Shown: piece after piece, positions 24,035 to 37,883 of the stretch
How the letters are laid out: each line of letters begins with the position of its first letter
Position numbering within the stretch: the stretch's first letter is position 1
Source: Paragordius varius
Lineage: Eukaryota > Nematomorpha
Direction of reading: 5' to 3'
DNA length: 64,000 nt
Assembly: GCA_964247055.1 (NCBI GenBank)
Contig: OZ176052.1
Location: 10,478,001 to 10,542,000 of the forward strand
Notes under the pieces: model-generated
Told to the model about the DNA's origin: nothing
Seen by the model: the letters and a program-made list of their open reading frames with translations, nothing else
The model's database searches: none
Program-made: the position numbers and the translations under genes

Positions 24035-27000
24035 CTATATGTGGTAGACACCGCCTTTTTTGTCCATTTGAGCTAAAAATTCTTTGGGCAATTTGCCGGG
24101 ATTACTTACACGTTTTTTCGTGATCTCTTTGATTATTGTCTTTTTCTCGCCAGGTACATCGCCTTCAAACGTTAATTCTTGACGGACTGTCTCACCTTCT
24201 TTTTCAGGTAAAACATTTTTCCTAAAAAATGAAATTGTATATTTTCTTTGCGTTTTAATTAAAATAATAAAGTTAAGAAAATATTCTAGGCAGTTGTTTA
24301 AAAACAATCATTTTCTATATAATAATGTTCGAATATGTAACAATATAATGTTTCTTTGTTGCAAAAAAAACCAATATTTTTATTATTTATTTATAATTAT
24401 TAGAAAGCATGATATCAGCGTGCGTTTACCATTTTTTGCACAAGAACTTAGAGTTAAAAATTGTTACAACGTACTTTCCTTAATACTAACTATTTAAAAT
24501 ATACGTTTTTCCAGCAGCTATAGATGCTTCCAACATTTTTTCCGCCCGTTCCAGCTCGGATATATCTTCTTTGTTCAAATCCTCTCCAGATATAACTCCT
24601 CCATCACTAAATTCGGTGCTATCCGTTTTCTTAATCCCCGCCTATTATAAAAACCGTTAAATGATATTGAAAATTAAGTATATTAGTTTTGCTGTAAAAA
24701 CTAAAAAACCTGATGTTCAAAGTCAGCAAGATTTGGTAGTTTACGCGTTTTTTTCTTCCCAATCGTCGAACTAAATAAGATTTCTTCTCTGGGTTGGCGT
24801 GGACTACTCCCTGCCGTGTTTGTTTTGAGAGCTGTGGTCTCACCTTCTGGACTTTTTGTCATACTACTTTTTTGTAAGGGTGTTGTTGTTTGATTGCTAA
24901 TTTTGTTTGTAGGTTGTCGCGATGATTGTTGAGTTACAGGGGTCCTTACTGATTGTGAACGGCTTATATCCCCATTTTTGTGTGGTGGGCTTTTGGGTGA
25001 AAGGCCTCCCGGTTTTAAGGGTACTCCACCACGATCAAAGATGTTAGTTAATTCTTTACTATAATATTATTCAAAATAATAATAATAATTTTTGTATATG
25101 ACATTAATTTACAAACATAATTGGTAAAAATCAAGAGGATCAAACCGTAAAATTTTAAATAAAAGTTGTCAACTTCAAATAATCCATTTCAAATTATGAC
25201 TAATCATTAAACTTACGATCTAATAATTTTTAAATTTATTACCGTAAAACAAGACGCTAACAAATTTAACTACATATACACTTAACCTTTTGGGGTAGTT
25301 TTATATCCCAGAATTAAAATTTGATTATCAAAAATTTAACGTATTAGCCAAATGTAAAATTTTTTTTAGCTTGCCGATGTTTCAAAAAATTCCTGTAGAT
25401 TGTAAAAAACCTTTATCTCAAACATTTTCGCTGTCATTTTTTTTCTTGAAATTTTAAGTCGCTAATACAATGGGCAAATTAATGTAAATTATGGTTAGAA
25501 AATGCAAAACATTAACCTAGATTTCAGGTTATATTTTAAAATTTGATATATATTGAATAAAATGCTGTTTATTTAAATGTGTTATAGTCTTCCTTCAGAG
25601 TTTTAGAAGTTAAAAACTTGAAAAATATTTTATATTTAATACAGGATAACAATGTCATGTTTTATAATTAAATTTTAACCAAAACAAGTCAAAGTAGTCA
25701 TTTAACACGTTAAAGCTCTCTATATAAAACAACGCGAAAACGGTGGTCTGCAATATAAAAAGGTAATGAAATATTTAATACATTAGCATTGTGTGGGCAG
25801 AAAATATTTATATTTAAATTCAATTTTCCGATCAATTACCCTAAAACAATGCCAAAATTTAAGAACTAAAAAAAGAAAACTAGTATAATTGCTAGTATCT
25901 ATCGATGTGTTATATAATGAGATATATTAATACAGTTGAATAGGAGATATAAAGAGATAAAGTTACGGGATTACAGATTACACTAAATTGTAAAGTTTTT
26001 CGGCAATGTTTGAGTTTATGAAATTTACTCTAGAAAACGAATTTTATCGTTATCCAATTGATATAATAAAGAAATTCAAAATGGCAATCAAAGTGTTTTA
26101 AAGACCGTTTTCATAACTTACGTACGTTAAACCGTTTAACATATTTTAACTTAAACATTTACGATCGATTCTAGTGAAAATGAGCAGGTTAATTTAACAG
26201 TCCATTTATTAAAAAACAGCAAAAGCTACAGACCCTTTCTTTATATATTTATGTTGGTCTTTTCATGGGCAATTGGTACAGTAGCGTATGATATAAAAAA
26301 AATTTGTCCATAATTAAATAAAATTTATTGTTGAAAGATAGGAAATTTTCCAGTTATTATTTTTTTTCCATATGCTACTGAGCGACCAAAAATTTTGATT
26401 GACCAACATTATGTGAATACTGTTAAAATGATATTTTTGCATATCAAGCCAAAAAAATATTTTAAAGGTTAATGAATAGCAAAAATAAGTATATATAATA
26501 TCATACTCCAGCCTTCCAATAACAGGTTTTTGAATCATATGTGACTTCTTAATCCAAAAAAATATTATTAAAATCCTCCGAATATCGTTTAGAAGGAAAA
26601 AAAATTGACTAACAAATCATAAGAAAACCAAACTTATGATAAGAGATGGTGAGAACAGACATATGATAATCTTAAGGCTAAGAGAAATAGGAAAGAGCCA
26701 CAAAAACTATAGCTATCGATTTATTAAAACAATGATATTTTTATGTGTTTATACTTCATCCTTTCAATTTTAACAGTTAATATAAAACAAATATTGAAAA
26801 AAACATACAAATCTTATTCGATAAGATAATTTGTATCAGCTAAATAAATTAATTTCGTAGAAAAGGAAAAAAATGCGGCTTTTCAATTGGAAAACAAATA
26901 AGAAAAAAAACGGACAAACGATGATTATAATGGCATGATAAATGCATAAAAAATTAAATCAGAATATTTTATAATTACCCCATAATTTAGGCGTCCTGGT

Positions 27001-30000
27001 GGGTGTGTATTATATAATAAAGTAAATGTAGAAATCCTACTATTATATTATTAACAATTTATCATAAACAGTTATCAAAATGATAAATATAATTTTTGAT
27101 AGATAATAATTACCCTGAATTTATTGATTACATCATCATATAAATTTTCAAGTGAAATTTATTTTTACTAAAAGAAAAAATGACAAATCAAGGGAAGTAC
27201 TTATATGGTATAAAAAATTTTACAGTTAAATCAATGCAACTAGGGATAAATCAAAAAAATATTTCTATAGTAAATGATCCATCAGCTAATCCATTATACT
27301 TTTTAAAAAAATATTTTGTTTTTAAGTCTTTACCTTTTGACTTTTTCAGGAGTTTCTTTTTTAACACCAGCGGTACTTTTTGTCTCTGTTGTTACTAATG
27401 GAGAAGGAGTTTGTTTCTTAGCGGGCCTAGATTTAGCTTTGGGTGAAGCGCTTGGAGTCGAATATTTTGCTAATTTTTCTGAAGCGGTTGATTCTTGAGA
27501 AGTTGGGCTATCTGGAACCTTGACTGGCCTTTCTACTGTAGCAGGTTTTTTTGAATCTGGCGATCCTGATTTATCTGTGATCGCTGGAGACCTAATTATT
27601 TATAATGATTTTTATTTATATATATAAATAAACGGATTAGATAAAAAGCAGATTAAATAGTAAATGAATAATTATTATGGATGATGAGGTAAAAAACCTA
27701 TGAATAACTTTCGGATTTGGCTAATAAAGGATAGATTGGTAGCATAGATAACAATTTATAATTTATTTTATTGGTGAAAATTGCAAATTATTTATATATA
27801 TAATATTTGATGGACACAGAAAATCGATTTTTAATAATTAAAAAAAAATTATATTCCATATAAGTAGAATATATTGAAAAAATTTTGTTATGCAATAAAC
27901 ATGTTTTATAACTATAAAATGTACTAGACAATAGTAATTTCTCTATATATTCATAGAAAACTTTATGCAACGCCACGCTTCACAAATTAAAAAACCCCTA
28001 TCACAAAAGATCTGTAGTGGCTTCACCAGACTATACGTCTGCTAAGATGTGATATAAATTTAATATTTTAATTCAAAAGCCACAAAATGAAAATACAGTC
28101 ATATGATGATAATATTTTTTTCTAGAGCCTTTATATATATCATAAATGATTAAATCAGTTTATATTATTAATAAAGCGTTTTAGAAGCAAGTTCCCTATT
28201 ATAATGAGCTGTTAAGAAGACAAATAACATTTTTATGGCAATGTTTTAACAATACATATTAGTTAGATTATAATTTTTTTATCTAATATTTGTTGGATTA
28301 AGCGAATTTCTAAAAGAAAATTAATTATGAGATGTAAATACAAATCATGTTATGTCTTTCGATAAAAATTGGGGCAGTTAAAAAAGTAATTTGTAATTTA
28401 TAGTATTAGACTTTAAAACAAAAATTTAGACACCAAAATCCATTAAATGAATAATTTAATTTTTTCTAATAGTATATCAAAAGGTTTTATCCACATAATA
28501 AACTTTTTAAGTTTTGGCAGATAGTTCAATATTGAATTCGATATAAAGTTTATTATAAAATAGTTTACTTGGTTAGTACCAATTTGTATTGAGGTGTTCA
28601 ATAAACCAAAAAATTTCTTTTCATGGTAAATATATTCGTGAAAAATTAAAATTATATATGTATAAATAAAAAATATTCGCAAATTAAAATTATATATAAA
28701 TAAAATATAATTGGTAATTGTTTAAAGGTGAATGCAAAACAAATGGCTGCCACCTCTAATTATAAGGAAAGATGTTAAATTCAATGATAATTAATTACCT
28801 ATAAAGTCCAGAATATCCAATGAATATTAAATAATTTACAATAAAAAATTATTCTGGATGAACTCTCTGGCTTTCTTATAATATTTTATGAAAACTGTAC
28901 TAATATATAAAAGATCTCTTCCTATAATCCATCCTGAATCAGCATTATAAGTTTAATAGAAAAAAAATATTTTTTTATACAACGCAAAAATATTAAAACA
29001 GAGATTATAATTATTTTTGTATATAAGAAATTTTATAGGTTTTTAAGAACCATATGGAAAATGGGATTTTGAACTGGCACGAATTCCATAGAGAAGAACT
29101 CTTTTATAACATATAAAAATAATCTATTATACATATATATGTGAATGTTATTGATTATGCATTAATCCATAATAATTCAACAGGCATGTATTGTAATTAA
29201 ATCCAATCAAAATGTTCCAACAAAATTGGGAAATGAATCTAATAAATAAATTAACCACAATTGTCAATACAGAATTGGGGTGAATATTGTTAAAATGCAT
29301 TATCAAACGTAAAATTAAAAATATGTACATCTGTACCTAAGTGGACGCAAAAAATTTGGAGAAATTAATTATAAAATGAAACTAGATAAATAGGATTTCA
29401 AGTGTGAGTTATCAAGATTTGTCACCGATATGGGAAAAATATTTCAAAAAATGCAGATATAAGGATATTATTGTTTGGAATTTTTATAATATAATAATAT
29501 ATTTTACATTTTTAATTTGATTTTTTGAGAGGGGGACGGAGAAATTTTTATTTTCAATTTGGTGGGGCGTGAACAAATTAATGAATATGATATTGTTAAT
29601 ATTATAAAGCTCTTGTTTTTTCCATTCCTTAACAAATATTTATACCCATTTAACGAAAGAAAATAAATTTTTGATAAAATAAAGGATACATGACTGTAAT
29701 AATAATAATAATGACTGGTCCGTAATTGATGCAATTTATGGTAACGATTAAATCAATACCGAAATTTTTACTAAAATAATGTTACTTTAACACTTCGATT
29801 CAAATTGGGGTATCTAAATACCCCAGACTAAATTTGAGTTAGAGTTTTTAAAAAACTACTGAAGGAAACGGTATTAATTTAAATTTATGCTTCTATCCTA
29901 ATAAAAATTATATAAATATGCCAAAATATCTAAATAAAATTTTGTTTTGAAAAAAAAGTTTCATGTAAAACTACTTCGACGCCATTTTTATTTTGTGATA

Positions 30001-33000
30001 TGTTTGCGAAATATCGTCTTCATTCAATAAGGGTAAAATTAAAGCGAATTTTTTATTTAATTTACATTTAACATTGATAGAAATAGAAAAAGCTGTTTAT
30101 TTTGTATTATTTTTCAATTTTACCATTGCACGCATGTCACGTTGACTAAATTTTTACCTTTCGGTTTAGGCTTAAAATAAGTAATATCAAGTATTTTTAA
30201 ATAAAAATTTTACATATTTTGGTTTATTAATGTTATATAAGTGCAAGATTTTGCCATGGTTTCGATTCCTTCAATATTTTTTAAATAAATTTATGTGTTG
30301 TATCTAAGTGTTAATAGAGAAAATGAAAATTATTTTCTTAAAGTCAGTTTAACATTTTTAATCCCGTCCTGCGTTTTGCTCTTTCTAACTCTTTAACGTT
30401 CATTCATTATGCACATACGATCGCAGAAAATGTCGAAAAAATGCAACTGTAATGAGATAAATAGTCTGCAAATAAATCTCACCAAAACAAAAATATTAGC
30501 AATCGACAGGAAAGCTGCTTGCCAACAATTCAATAGCCATTAACGTAAATTTTATTTATATTAGAAAATTACACGAATCTAAGTTTAACAAGAAAAGATT
30601 ATTAAACCCGAGATTAACACAGAATATCCGAAAACGACCACTAATTATAATAAATTCGGACTCACATGCCAGTCAATGCAATTATCTCTTACTGTGTTAA
30701 GAAGGCATCTGAAAAAAATTGATAAATGGCTAGTAATTCTTTTGAGTTCATTATTTAATAGCAAACTCTTCAAAAATCGAAAACTACAAACACATCGATC
30801 TTAACTAAAATCTACCCTTATATGTTATTGCTTGGTGTGTACTAAATTGGGAAAAATAGCGGCATAAGTAAAAGAGGCCGTAGATTAATAGGCGGATGGA
30901 CAATATTCTTAAAACCAATTTAACCTTGCAAGCTGAATTAAAACAGCAATATATGGAGAGTTATCATATTGAAGTAGGTCGACAACACAATTACAACAAC
31001 CAAATACTATAAAAAGTCTTTTTGCTAAAATATTATTTATGTACACAGTTTATAAAAGAGATATCCTGATGAATTATATTTATTGATGAAAATTGTATAA
31101 GGTCATAGCGCTTTTGGTTTTGGGACTTACGAGTCATTTCATGTAGTATTACCATTTTTATAGGGAGATCCACTAAAGTCGCAAAATAACTTAGATTTTA
31201 TTTATGACATTATTTTCGGGAAAAGCTAAAGACATCATTTTGTTAACATTCCATTAATTTTTGGGGTGGTTTTATATCCCAGAGCGGTAATTGGAATATC
31301 TTAAAAAGTATATAAGGTATTAAGCCATAAAATGTTTTTAAAATGTTAAATTGTAAAAAAATCATAATTAATTTTTGTCGCCCTTTTTTTCATTAAATTT
31401 TCTTAAATCGCTAATGCAACAGGCAAATAAATATATATTATGGTTAGAAAATGTAGATAATCAACTTTAAAAAGCTTTGCTATATTTACCAACAAAAACT
31501 AGACATATTTTGATTTTAATATCAGCTGTTTTTTCAATCGTGTTTTGGAGCTGTCCCAATTTTAGACTCTAGAAGTGGCAAAACTATAAAAAATATAAGC
31601 CTTTTTAAATAATACATGAAAATAATATTTGATTTAAACTTTAACTAAAATATACTTCATTGTAGTTTATTTACAAAATTGAGCTTTGAAATATAGAACT
31701 ACCCTAAAAAGTAAATTAGAACAAAAAAATAAAGGTAATGATGTTTTAATATATTTTATAAATACACCAAAACTCCAAATTGGGCTATACTTAAAATAAA
31801 CGCAAAAGTGCAGGGATTAGACGATAAGAAGTTTTATTGGCTGTCGGTTCGGTTCTACTGATTTTCATATGATTTTTTTATTTTTAAAAATTTATAAAAA
31901 ACCAATTTATTATTACAATATAGTAAAAAGCCAAAATATATTATTGTGAATAATTGTGCATCATTATAATGTCCTAATTTACTTTGTAAAAATAAAAAAT
32001 TTTTTGCTTTAAAATTAAATTATAGATAAAAAGAAGGTTCGATTTTATAAAATCAATATGAAAAGCAAAAAATATTCTGATACCCTTTGCTTCTTCTTTA
32101 AATCTTTATTTATTTTACAAGTTAATAATTTCGGTTACATATAATTTCTAGGTCCAATGTATACATCTGAAAATTTTTTACTATATTTATTTGTTTTATT
32201 TTTTCCAATTATTCAAAATCAAGCATTCATTTTATTTTAGATGAGTATGCGTCCCAGTTTAAGATTTAAATATTTTTATATTAACATAGTTGCTTTTTAT
32301 GGCTACTCAAAATCTGTTAATAATTCAAAATATACTAACATGAAAGCATTTAAAAGTCTTGCCTTGATTAAAACAATGACAAAAAATTGTTATTAAGTAT
32401 AAAAATACATGTAATGTGGTTGGCTGATAATGCAGTTTTTATTCACGAAAATTGTATGATTCCTCAAAAATTATGCATGTAACAAGATATTAAATGTTTT
32501 ATCGAAACCAAAAGCTTTCTACAATTTATTTGATCTGGTCCAATATTTGGGCTTAAAGCCGTCCGTCTTAATTTTTAATAAAATTTTTATGGCGAAAATA
32601 CCCAAAATATTTGAAATAATTAAACTTTACAGCCTGGAGGAGCAAAGGGGATATTTATATTATTAATAAGTAATGTGAGTTAAGCATCAAAACCAAACTG
32701 ATATGAATTTCAGGTAATCAAATAATTAATTTAATAACCTAGCTGATCTTTAGGTTCAAAAAATTTGCCGAGCGCCCCATTTAAAAGATGCAAAAAATGG
32801 GCATAATTTTTTTATTATATTTCAATCATGAATGAGATAATTATTTTTTTGTTTGTTCTGTTGATTTAGGAAATAATATTTTAGCTATTTTATAAATCTA
32901 CAAGAATTGTTACTCTTCATCAAAACAAATTTGAACACATTTATATATTGTCGTCTAAAACTATGAATAAATGATTATAAATAACCTATAGTTTACGAAA

Positions 33001-34739
33001 TTTATTATCAGAGTAATATGTGGTGTATATAAATATTTAACGGACTTAAAATAATTATTTACCGATCAATTGGTGATGTTAAACAAAATAGATATTCTGA
33101 AGTGATAAATTAAAAAATAATACTTTACATATATAAATTTTATTTAGACATTTTAATGTAAATGATTATTTGGTTTTTTTTTCAAAATTTTTCCAGGCTG
33201 TAAAATAAATGGAGCCGCATGCGGCCTGGGGGCCGCGTGTTGAACCCCCACATTTAAACAAATTCTTATTTTAAACACAAAAAAATGTATTAAAGTCAAA
33301 TAGAAAATGACTGTGTTCGCCTGTTCTAACAACCCCTCCCCTCATTACCATATGAAAAATATAAATAATACAATAATAAAAATGTTAATTACTTTGCTTT
33401 GTTTCGGTCGGATTTTTCTGGCTTGGATGGCCTAGCACCCATTTGGAAACCAAAGAATCGAATAGGTGTAAATTTGGGGCTAAATTAGTTATTAAAATTA
33501 ATCAGTTTTTATATCGTAACACGAATATAAATATAATTTTTATTCGATGAATTAACTTATTTCCATTTTTATTGATGAGAGTTAGTTTTCTTATGAAAAC
33601 TATCGTTTCTCCACAACTCCCCCCATATTCACACTAAAAGATAATTTTTTTACATTTCAAATTTAATCAATTCTCATCTATACAAACTACATAAAAATAA
33701 CTCCTTATCACACATGTTATTTCACTATAATAAAACTATCGGAAAATCGTTATAAAATATAAAAAATAATCGAACAAAGAAATTAATGCTTTTCTCTCTC
33801 CATCCATCCTTATGAGAATATTGAAATAGAAAAATTTTTTATTAGAAACAATTTTATTTCCCTAACTCATCTTGGTAATGTTTTGTTCTGAAGAAATTGG
33901 GAATTGCACCATATGGCAAATCAGGTTAAAATAATTTTTTAATCAAACTTCTGCCATAGAAATCCAGTAAAATCTTATTAAGCTAATGTGAAAACCACAT
34001 ATATAAACATTAAAAAAATAATTATATAAAAATTAAAATAATTTTTTGAAAGGTGTTAATCTAGGCACATACGAATATTTCTTTAATTATAATTAAACCC
34101 TGAAGAGCAAAATTCTTGTAAAAAAACTGATTTGAGCACAAAAAGAAATTTTAAAATGGTATTTGTTAAACATTTGAGAGTTCTAATTAAAGTAGGTTAA
34201 TAAATATACTTATACAGTAAATATACTTTTAACGACAAAACGTAGGAGCCGATAGACAAATATTTTTGATTTATTTATCATATAAGTGATTATGTATAAA
34301 AGAGTGTTATTAATTTACATCTCATATTCGGTAACGTCTCAGAGTTTTTAAAGAAATGTATTTAAAAGTATGGCTGACTGTTTAAAAAATTTGTCTTCAA
34401 GTTTTTATGTCTGTTTTTATATTTTTAATTTGTCATAAACACAAGTTATTTTTAATTCTACAACATTACTTTAATTAGACATTATATTGATTACAAAACC
34501 AATCGATTTGGTATAAAAAACCACATAAAAAAGTAAGAAAAAAAATGAACGAATTACGCCGGTTCCGATTCATCAGAATCTGAAGATGTGGTCGAACTGC
34601 TAGAAGACTTCTTTTTCTCAGTCCTTTTCTTAGCTGTTGTGCTGGTGGAATGTTTTACCGCTGTTGAAGACGGCGGGACTTGCGATTTTCGATTTTTATC
34701 AGCAGAGCTACGTCGTAGTGTGGCAAGCATTTTTTTCAT
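24035..34739 (-). CDS. Unrecognised basic, Ser/Pro/Lys-rich protein
   Basis: Six exons in order: 34739-34558, 33431-33393, 27591-27334, 25058-24710, 24641-24505, 24221-24035 (stop). Phases agree and total 384 codons. The start MKKMLATLRRSS is followed by a Lys/Ser-rich stretch (KKRTEKKKSSSSS, SDSDESEP), then Pro/Ser/Thr- and Lys-rich sequence with SP/TP pairs (STPSASPKAKSRPAKKQTPSP) that looks disordered and phosphorylatable. Then come KELTNIFDRGG, RKLPNLADFEHQ, an acidic predicted helix (GEDLNKEDISELERAEKMLEA), and a C-terminus with QELTFEGDVPGEKKTIIKEI and KLPKEFLAQMDKKGGVYHI. I do not recognise the family. The ordered, charged last ~130 residues are the part most likely to be conserved. 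Same strand as tropomodulin and directly upstream; a cytoskeletal role is only a guess from position. The 39-bp second exon is the weakest piece, supported by phase and by continuous charge pattern. Confidence 0.85.
25280..25735. mobile_element. MITE, TTTTATATCCC family, copy 1
   Basis: The left end TTTTGGGGTAGTTTTATATC and the right end, inverted (GTTTTATATAGAGAGCTTTAA), frame about 450 bp that shares ordered blocks (TAAGTCGCTAATACAA.GGGCAAAT, TTATGGTTAGAAAATG) with the copies at 31254 and 59490. It lies in the third intron of the unrecognised minus-strand gene. Non-coding and diverged; ends approximate. Confidence 0.55.
26251..26409. mobile_element. MITE, ATGTTGGTC family, copy 2
   Basis: Perfect 9-bp ends ATGTTGGTC and GACCAACAT, with interior GGCAATTGGTACAGTAGC and TTGTCCATAATTAAATAAA shared with copy 3. 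It lies in an intron of the unrecognised minus-strand gene. About 159 bp. Confidence 0.65.
29788..30313. mobile_element. MITE, TAACACTT family, copy 2 (short/long ends)
   Basis: The left end is the short form TAACACTTCGATTCAAATTG, running into GGTATCTAAATACCCC, itself a local palindrome. The right end retains the long-form outer block, read as GTGTTGTATCTAAGTGTTA. Interior blocks (TTTTGCCATGGTTTC, GTTGACTAAATTTTTA) match copy 1. TA at each boundary. Confidence 0.75.
31056..31175. repeat. Dispersed repeat family C fragment
   Basis: AATTATATTTATTGATGAAAATTG..GCTTTTGGTTTTGGGACTTACGA resembles sequence at about 45560-45640 and 50290-50360. Element ends are not resolved. Confidence 0.35.
31254..31717. 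mobile_element. MITE, TTTTATATCCC family, copy 2
   Basis: The left end TTTTGGGGTGGTTTTATATC and the right end, inverted (CTTTTTAGGGTAGTTCTATA), define a clear terminal inverted repeat. Interior landmarks are AATATCAGCTGTTTT, GACTCTAGAAGTGG and TGTAGTTTATTTAC, all with counterparts at 59490-59885. Non-coding. Confidence 0.65.
33190..33255. mobile_element. Right end of a hAT-like element
   Basis: A G+C-rich patch in A+T-rich DNA with the 12-bp palindrome GCCGCATGCGGC at 33214-33225, followed by GGCCGCGTGTTGAACCCCCA. The ending GTTGAACCCC resembles inverted ends of the CAGGGGTGTTCAAC family. The left end is not recognised. Confidence 0.4.
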
Positions 34740-35651
34740 TTCACCATTAATTTTTACCCCTTCCCACTAACTAACTAATTAACTTCTTAATTAGTAATAA
34801 ATAATTGGATGTATATGGTTGGATAAAAGCCAAATAGAATGTGATTATTTTTCTTGTTGTTCAAATATCCAAAGAACAATTTTAAAATCAAATTTTGCTA
34901 CACAGAATATATCCGAATTATACGGGTTAATCTACTACTGCAACAAACATTTAATGAGTTTTGGCGCATGCACACACTTGATAAATCAATATATGTTAAA
35001 AGAGAAATAAATAATTTTTCCCCAATATATACGATATTTTAAACAATGCTTGAATATATATAATATTTATGATTAATTCTATATGAGTTATAAAATAATA
35101 AATATATAGTAAGAATCTTAACCGATAATTATCTAATAATAATAGTAATATATATAAATATATGTTGGGAATAATTTTTTATATATACTGTTATAAAACA
35201 TATCAAATATCAGTATTAAAACAGTGCTATTCATTTTGCAAAACAAAAAATATGAGTAGCCCAATCTCAGCCATTATTCCGCTTAACTTTAAAAATATTA
35301 TAAAATAGTATATATATTCTGTTTACAACTATAAGCATGATAGAAACAAATAAAACTTTGAAACAAAACTATTTTTTTCGCTTGCTGAATTTGTCAATAT
35401 GATTTTCCCAAACTTTTAATCATTTTTACTAAAATATTTAAATGTCGTAAAATAAACATAATGTAACAAAGGAGTTTTAAATATCAAGTATTCAAAGTTA
35501 AGTGGGACCGTACAAGAATCGTTGTGGGGTGGTATGGCAAACACCATTTTTTCTTTTCTGTTAAGAAAAGATTTTAGATTTATGATTCTGACATTGATAC
35601 GCATTTCATGAGAATTATTAAATAAATTTAATAAAATAGATATCCATTATA
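34740..35651. other. Upstream region of the unrecognised gene
   Basis: About 0.9 kb before the MKKMLATLRRSS start and the degraded Helitron. It should contain the promoter; no motif is distinctive. Confidence 0.4.
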
Positions 35652-37508
35652 GGGCATAAAGGCCCCAAATTAACGGCTAATAAAAAAACGCCTGACCTTA
35701 GTTTTTACCTAGTTACGGGAAATATTTCAAATTTTGTCCTATGACTTCATAATTTTTATGTAAATAAGCTCAAAACAACGCAATTTCTACATAGTAGCAC
35801 AGTTTTTGGCGGATAGCTTCTTATCCAAGGTCAGGTACAAAAAAGCGTAGGGCAAAATTTTTACCTTTATATGGGGAATATCTGGAATTATCATGGATTC
35901 CATATGTTCCTATAAGTTCTTGGAAAAATTGCTTCAAAATAAAAAATTATTCTATGACGGCGCATTTTTCAGAGCGCAAAACTTTACTAGAGACTCAATA
36001 TAACCCACTAAACTAAAATATTTGTTTTTTAAGGGGTAATAAATATTTTAGGCTCTTATTGAACTCACATAGTCTTATTGATTTCTGATATTTGCTCCAA
36101 AGAAATGCTGTCTCGATATGGTGACGTAGTTTTAGGCGGGTAGCCCCCTAAGCAGGGGTGAAACAAAAAAACGTTCGCTCGATTAAAATTTTTGCCTTAA
36201 CGGATAATACCTGGAATCATGATTGATTACATATGTTCTAGTGGGATTTTCAAAAAATTGCCTCAAAACCAAAAAGTCATTCTATGATGGCGCATTTTTC
36301 AGGACAAAGGCCAAATTAAGGGTAGTTTTACAAAACCGTTCTACTTAAACTTTTGCCTTTTTAAGGAATATTTCAAGCCCTATTGAAGTCAAATGGTTTG
36401 ATAAGTTTTCTAAAATTGGCCTCCAGGTCACGCTGTATCGATATGGTGGCGCAGTTGAAGGCGGGTAGCCCCTAACCAGAGGCCAATATAAAAAAGACGT
36501 TCGATAAGAAAATTTGCCTTTATAGGGCATTACCTGGAATCATCATCCATATGTTCTTAATAGTTTTTTGAAGAATGGCTTCAAAACTAAATAATAATTC
36601 AATGGTAGCGCAATTTTAGGGCGTAAAGGGCCTAACCGCTAATTTTAAAAAACCGCTCGACTGAAAATTTTGCCCCGTTTTATGGATAATATTTCAGGCC
36701 CTTATCAAATTTATATGGCCTGATAAGTTTTCTAATAACACTGTGCAACAAAATATGGGGTCAATTTTCTGGACTCGATTTTCTAAATATTTTCTGATTC
36801 TTTATAGTATTGTGATCAGATTTGCGTAAAAAATTTTTTTACTTACCCAGCTCGTTTTCGAGATATGGGACTTTTTCCATATTTGGACATATCCAAAATT
36901 TTCTTGTTTGTAAATATTTTTCGCTATGTAAACAAATAATATGTGGCTTGCATATGTATTTTTACAAGATATTACCAATTTACCTTCAAAATAAAAAAAA
37001 ATTTACTCAAAATATCCAATACTTTTTGTTTTAGGGGGCAAAACCGTCAAAAATTGGGTAACTTAACATTTTTTCACACAAATATTTTTTATCAATTTAT
37101 TAAATCAAAACAAACTTTATTTTATGTTCTTGGATGTTAATAATGTTTGTTTAAGTATAAATATCACTTTGTAATAGCTTTGTGGACTTTAATTTTTAAA
37201 AATAAATTTAATTTTTACAGCTTTTTTGCTGTTTTTTTTATATAAAAAATGATTTAATTTACTCAGCTGTAAATACTAATTTCATTTTTTCATCTGAAAT
37301 TTTAAAATATTTACCATATATGATGTGTTCAACAATACTATTATGCCTTAAAATATAATCCTAACCAGGTAATTGTTTTTTTTAAAATTTAAGATGACCC
37401 CCGGGTTGATAAGTTTAAATTGACCTTATATTAGTTAGCTTATGAAAATATAATATCCTTCTCTCTTACCTTTGGCCGATGACAGATTTAATTGATAAAA
37501 AACTAATG

Positions 37509-37648
37509 AACATAGAAAAGCGGAGGTAGACCAACATCTAACTGGAAAAAAACAATAAATAATGATATAAATGTTGCCAACATTGATGATAACGCCTGGC
37601 AGGATCGCAAATATTACAGACAGCTTCTATACGGATACAATGGCTAGC
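37509..37648 (+). pseudogene. Non-LTR retrotransposon (LINE) ORF C-terminus
   Basis: A frame ending in TAG at about 37646 reads GGRPTSNWKKTINNDI, then AWQDRKYYRQLLYG. This is the GRP..W....V..D....A.DR..WR pattern found at the C-terminus of many LINE reverse transcriptase proteins. Upstream reverse transcriptase sequence is absent. The fragment lies in the centre of the CACTA-like element. Confidence 0.7.
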
Positions 37649-37883
37649 CATTACACAAAGACGATACGAAAAGCATTATTTTGCATATTCACCTTTCTAC
37701 TCGAACTGCCCAAAAACGCCCCCCTCTAAATAGTTTACATAGATTTTTTGCTGTGAGATACAATATTTTTACCCGTGTAATAAGCGAAAAAAAGAATTTA
37801 TTATAGCATAAAAAATTATATATATCGTGTATAAAATATATTGCATTATATATAGTTTTAAAGCAATGTTGCATTAATATTTA

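Larger units (their letters stand above)
27592..33392 (-). other. 5.8-kb intron of the unrecognised gene
   Basis: Contains two MITEs (29788-30313, 31254-31717) and a hAT-like right end near 33240. The remainder is A+T-rich with no supported exon. A family C repeat fragment lies at about 31056-31175. Confidence 0.55.

Noticed and set aside
36822-37034. An open frame (MRKKFFYLPSSF...) nearly repeated at 39514-39753 on the other strand, as if a conserved small protein
   Set aside because: Both lie in the long inverted arms of one CACTA-like element. The similarity is at the DNA level, and the frame runs across the arms without codon constraint.
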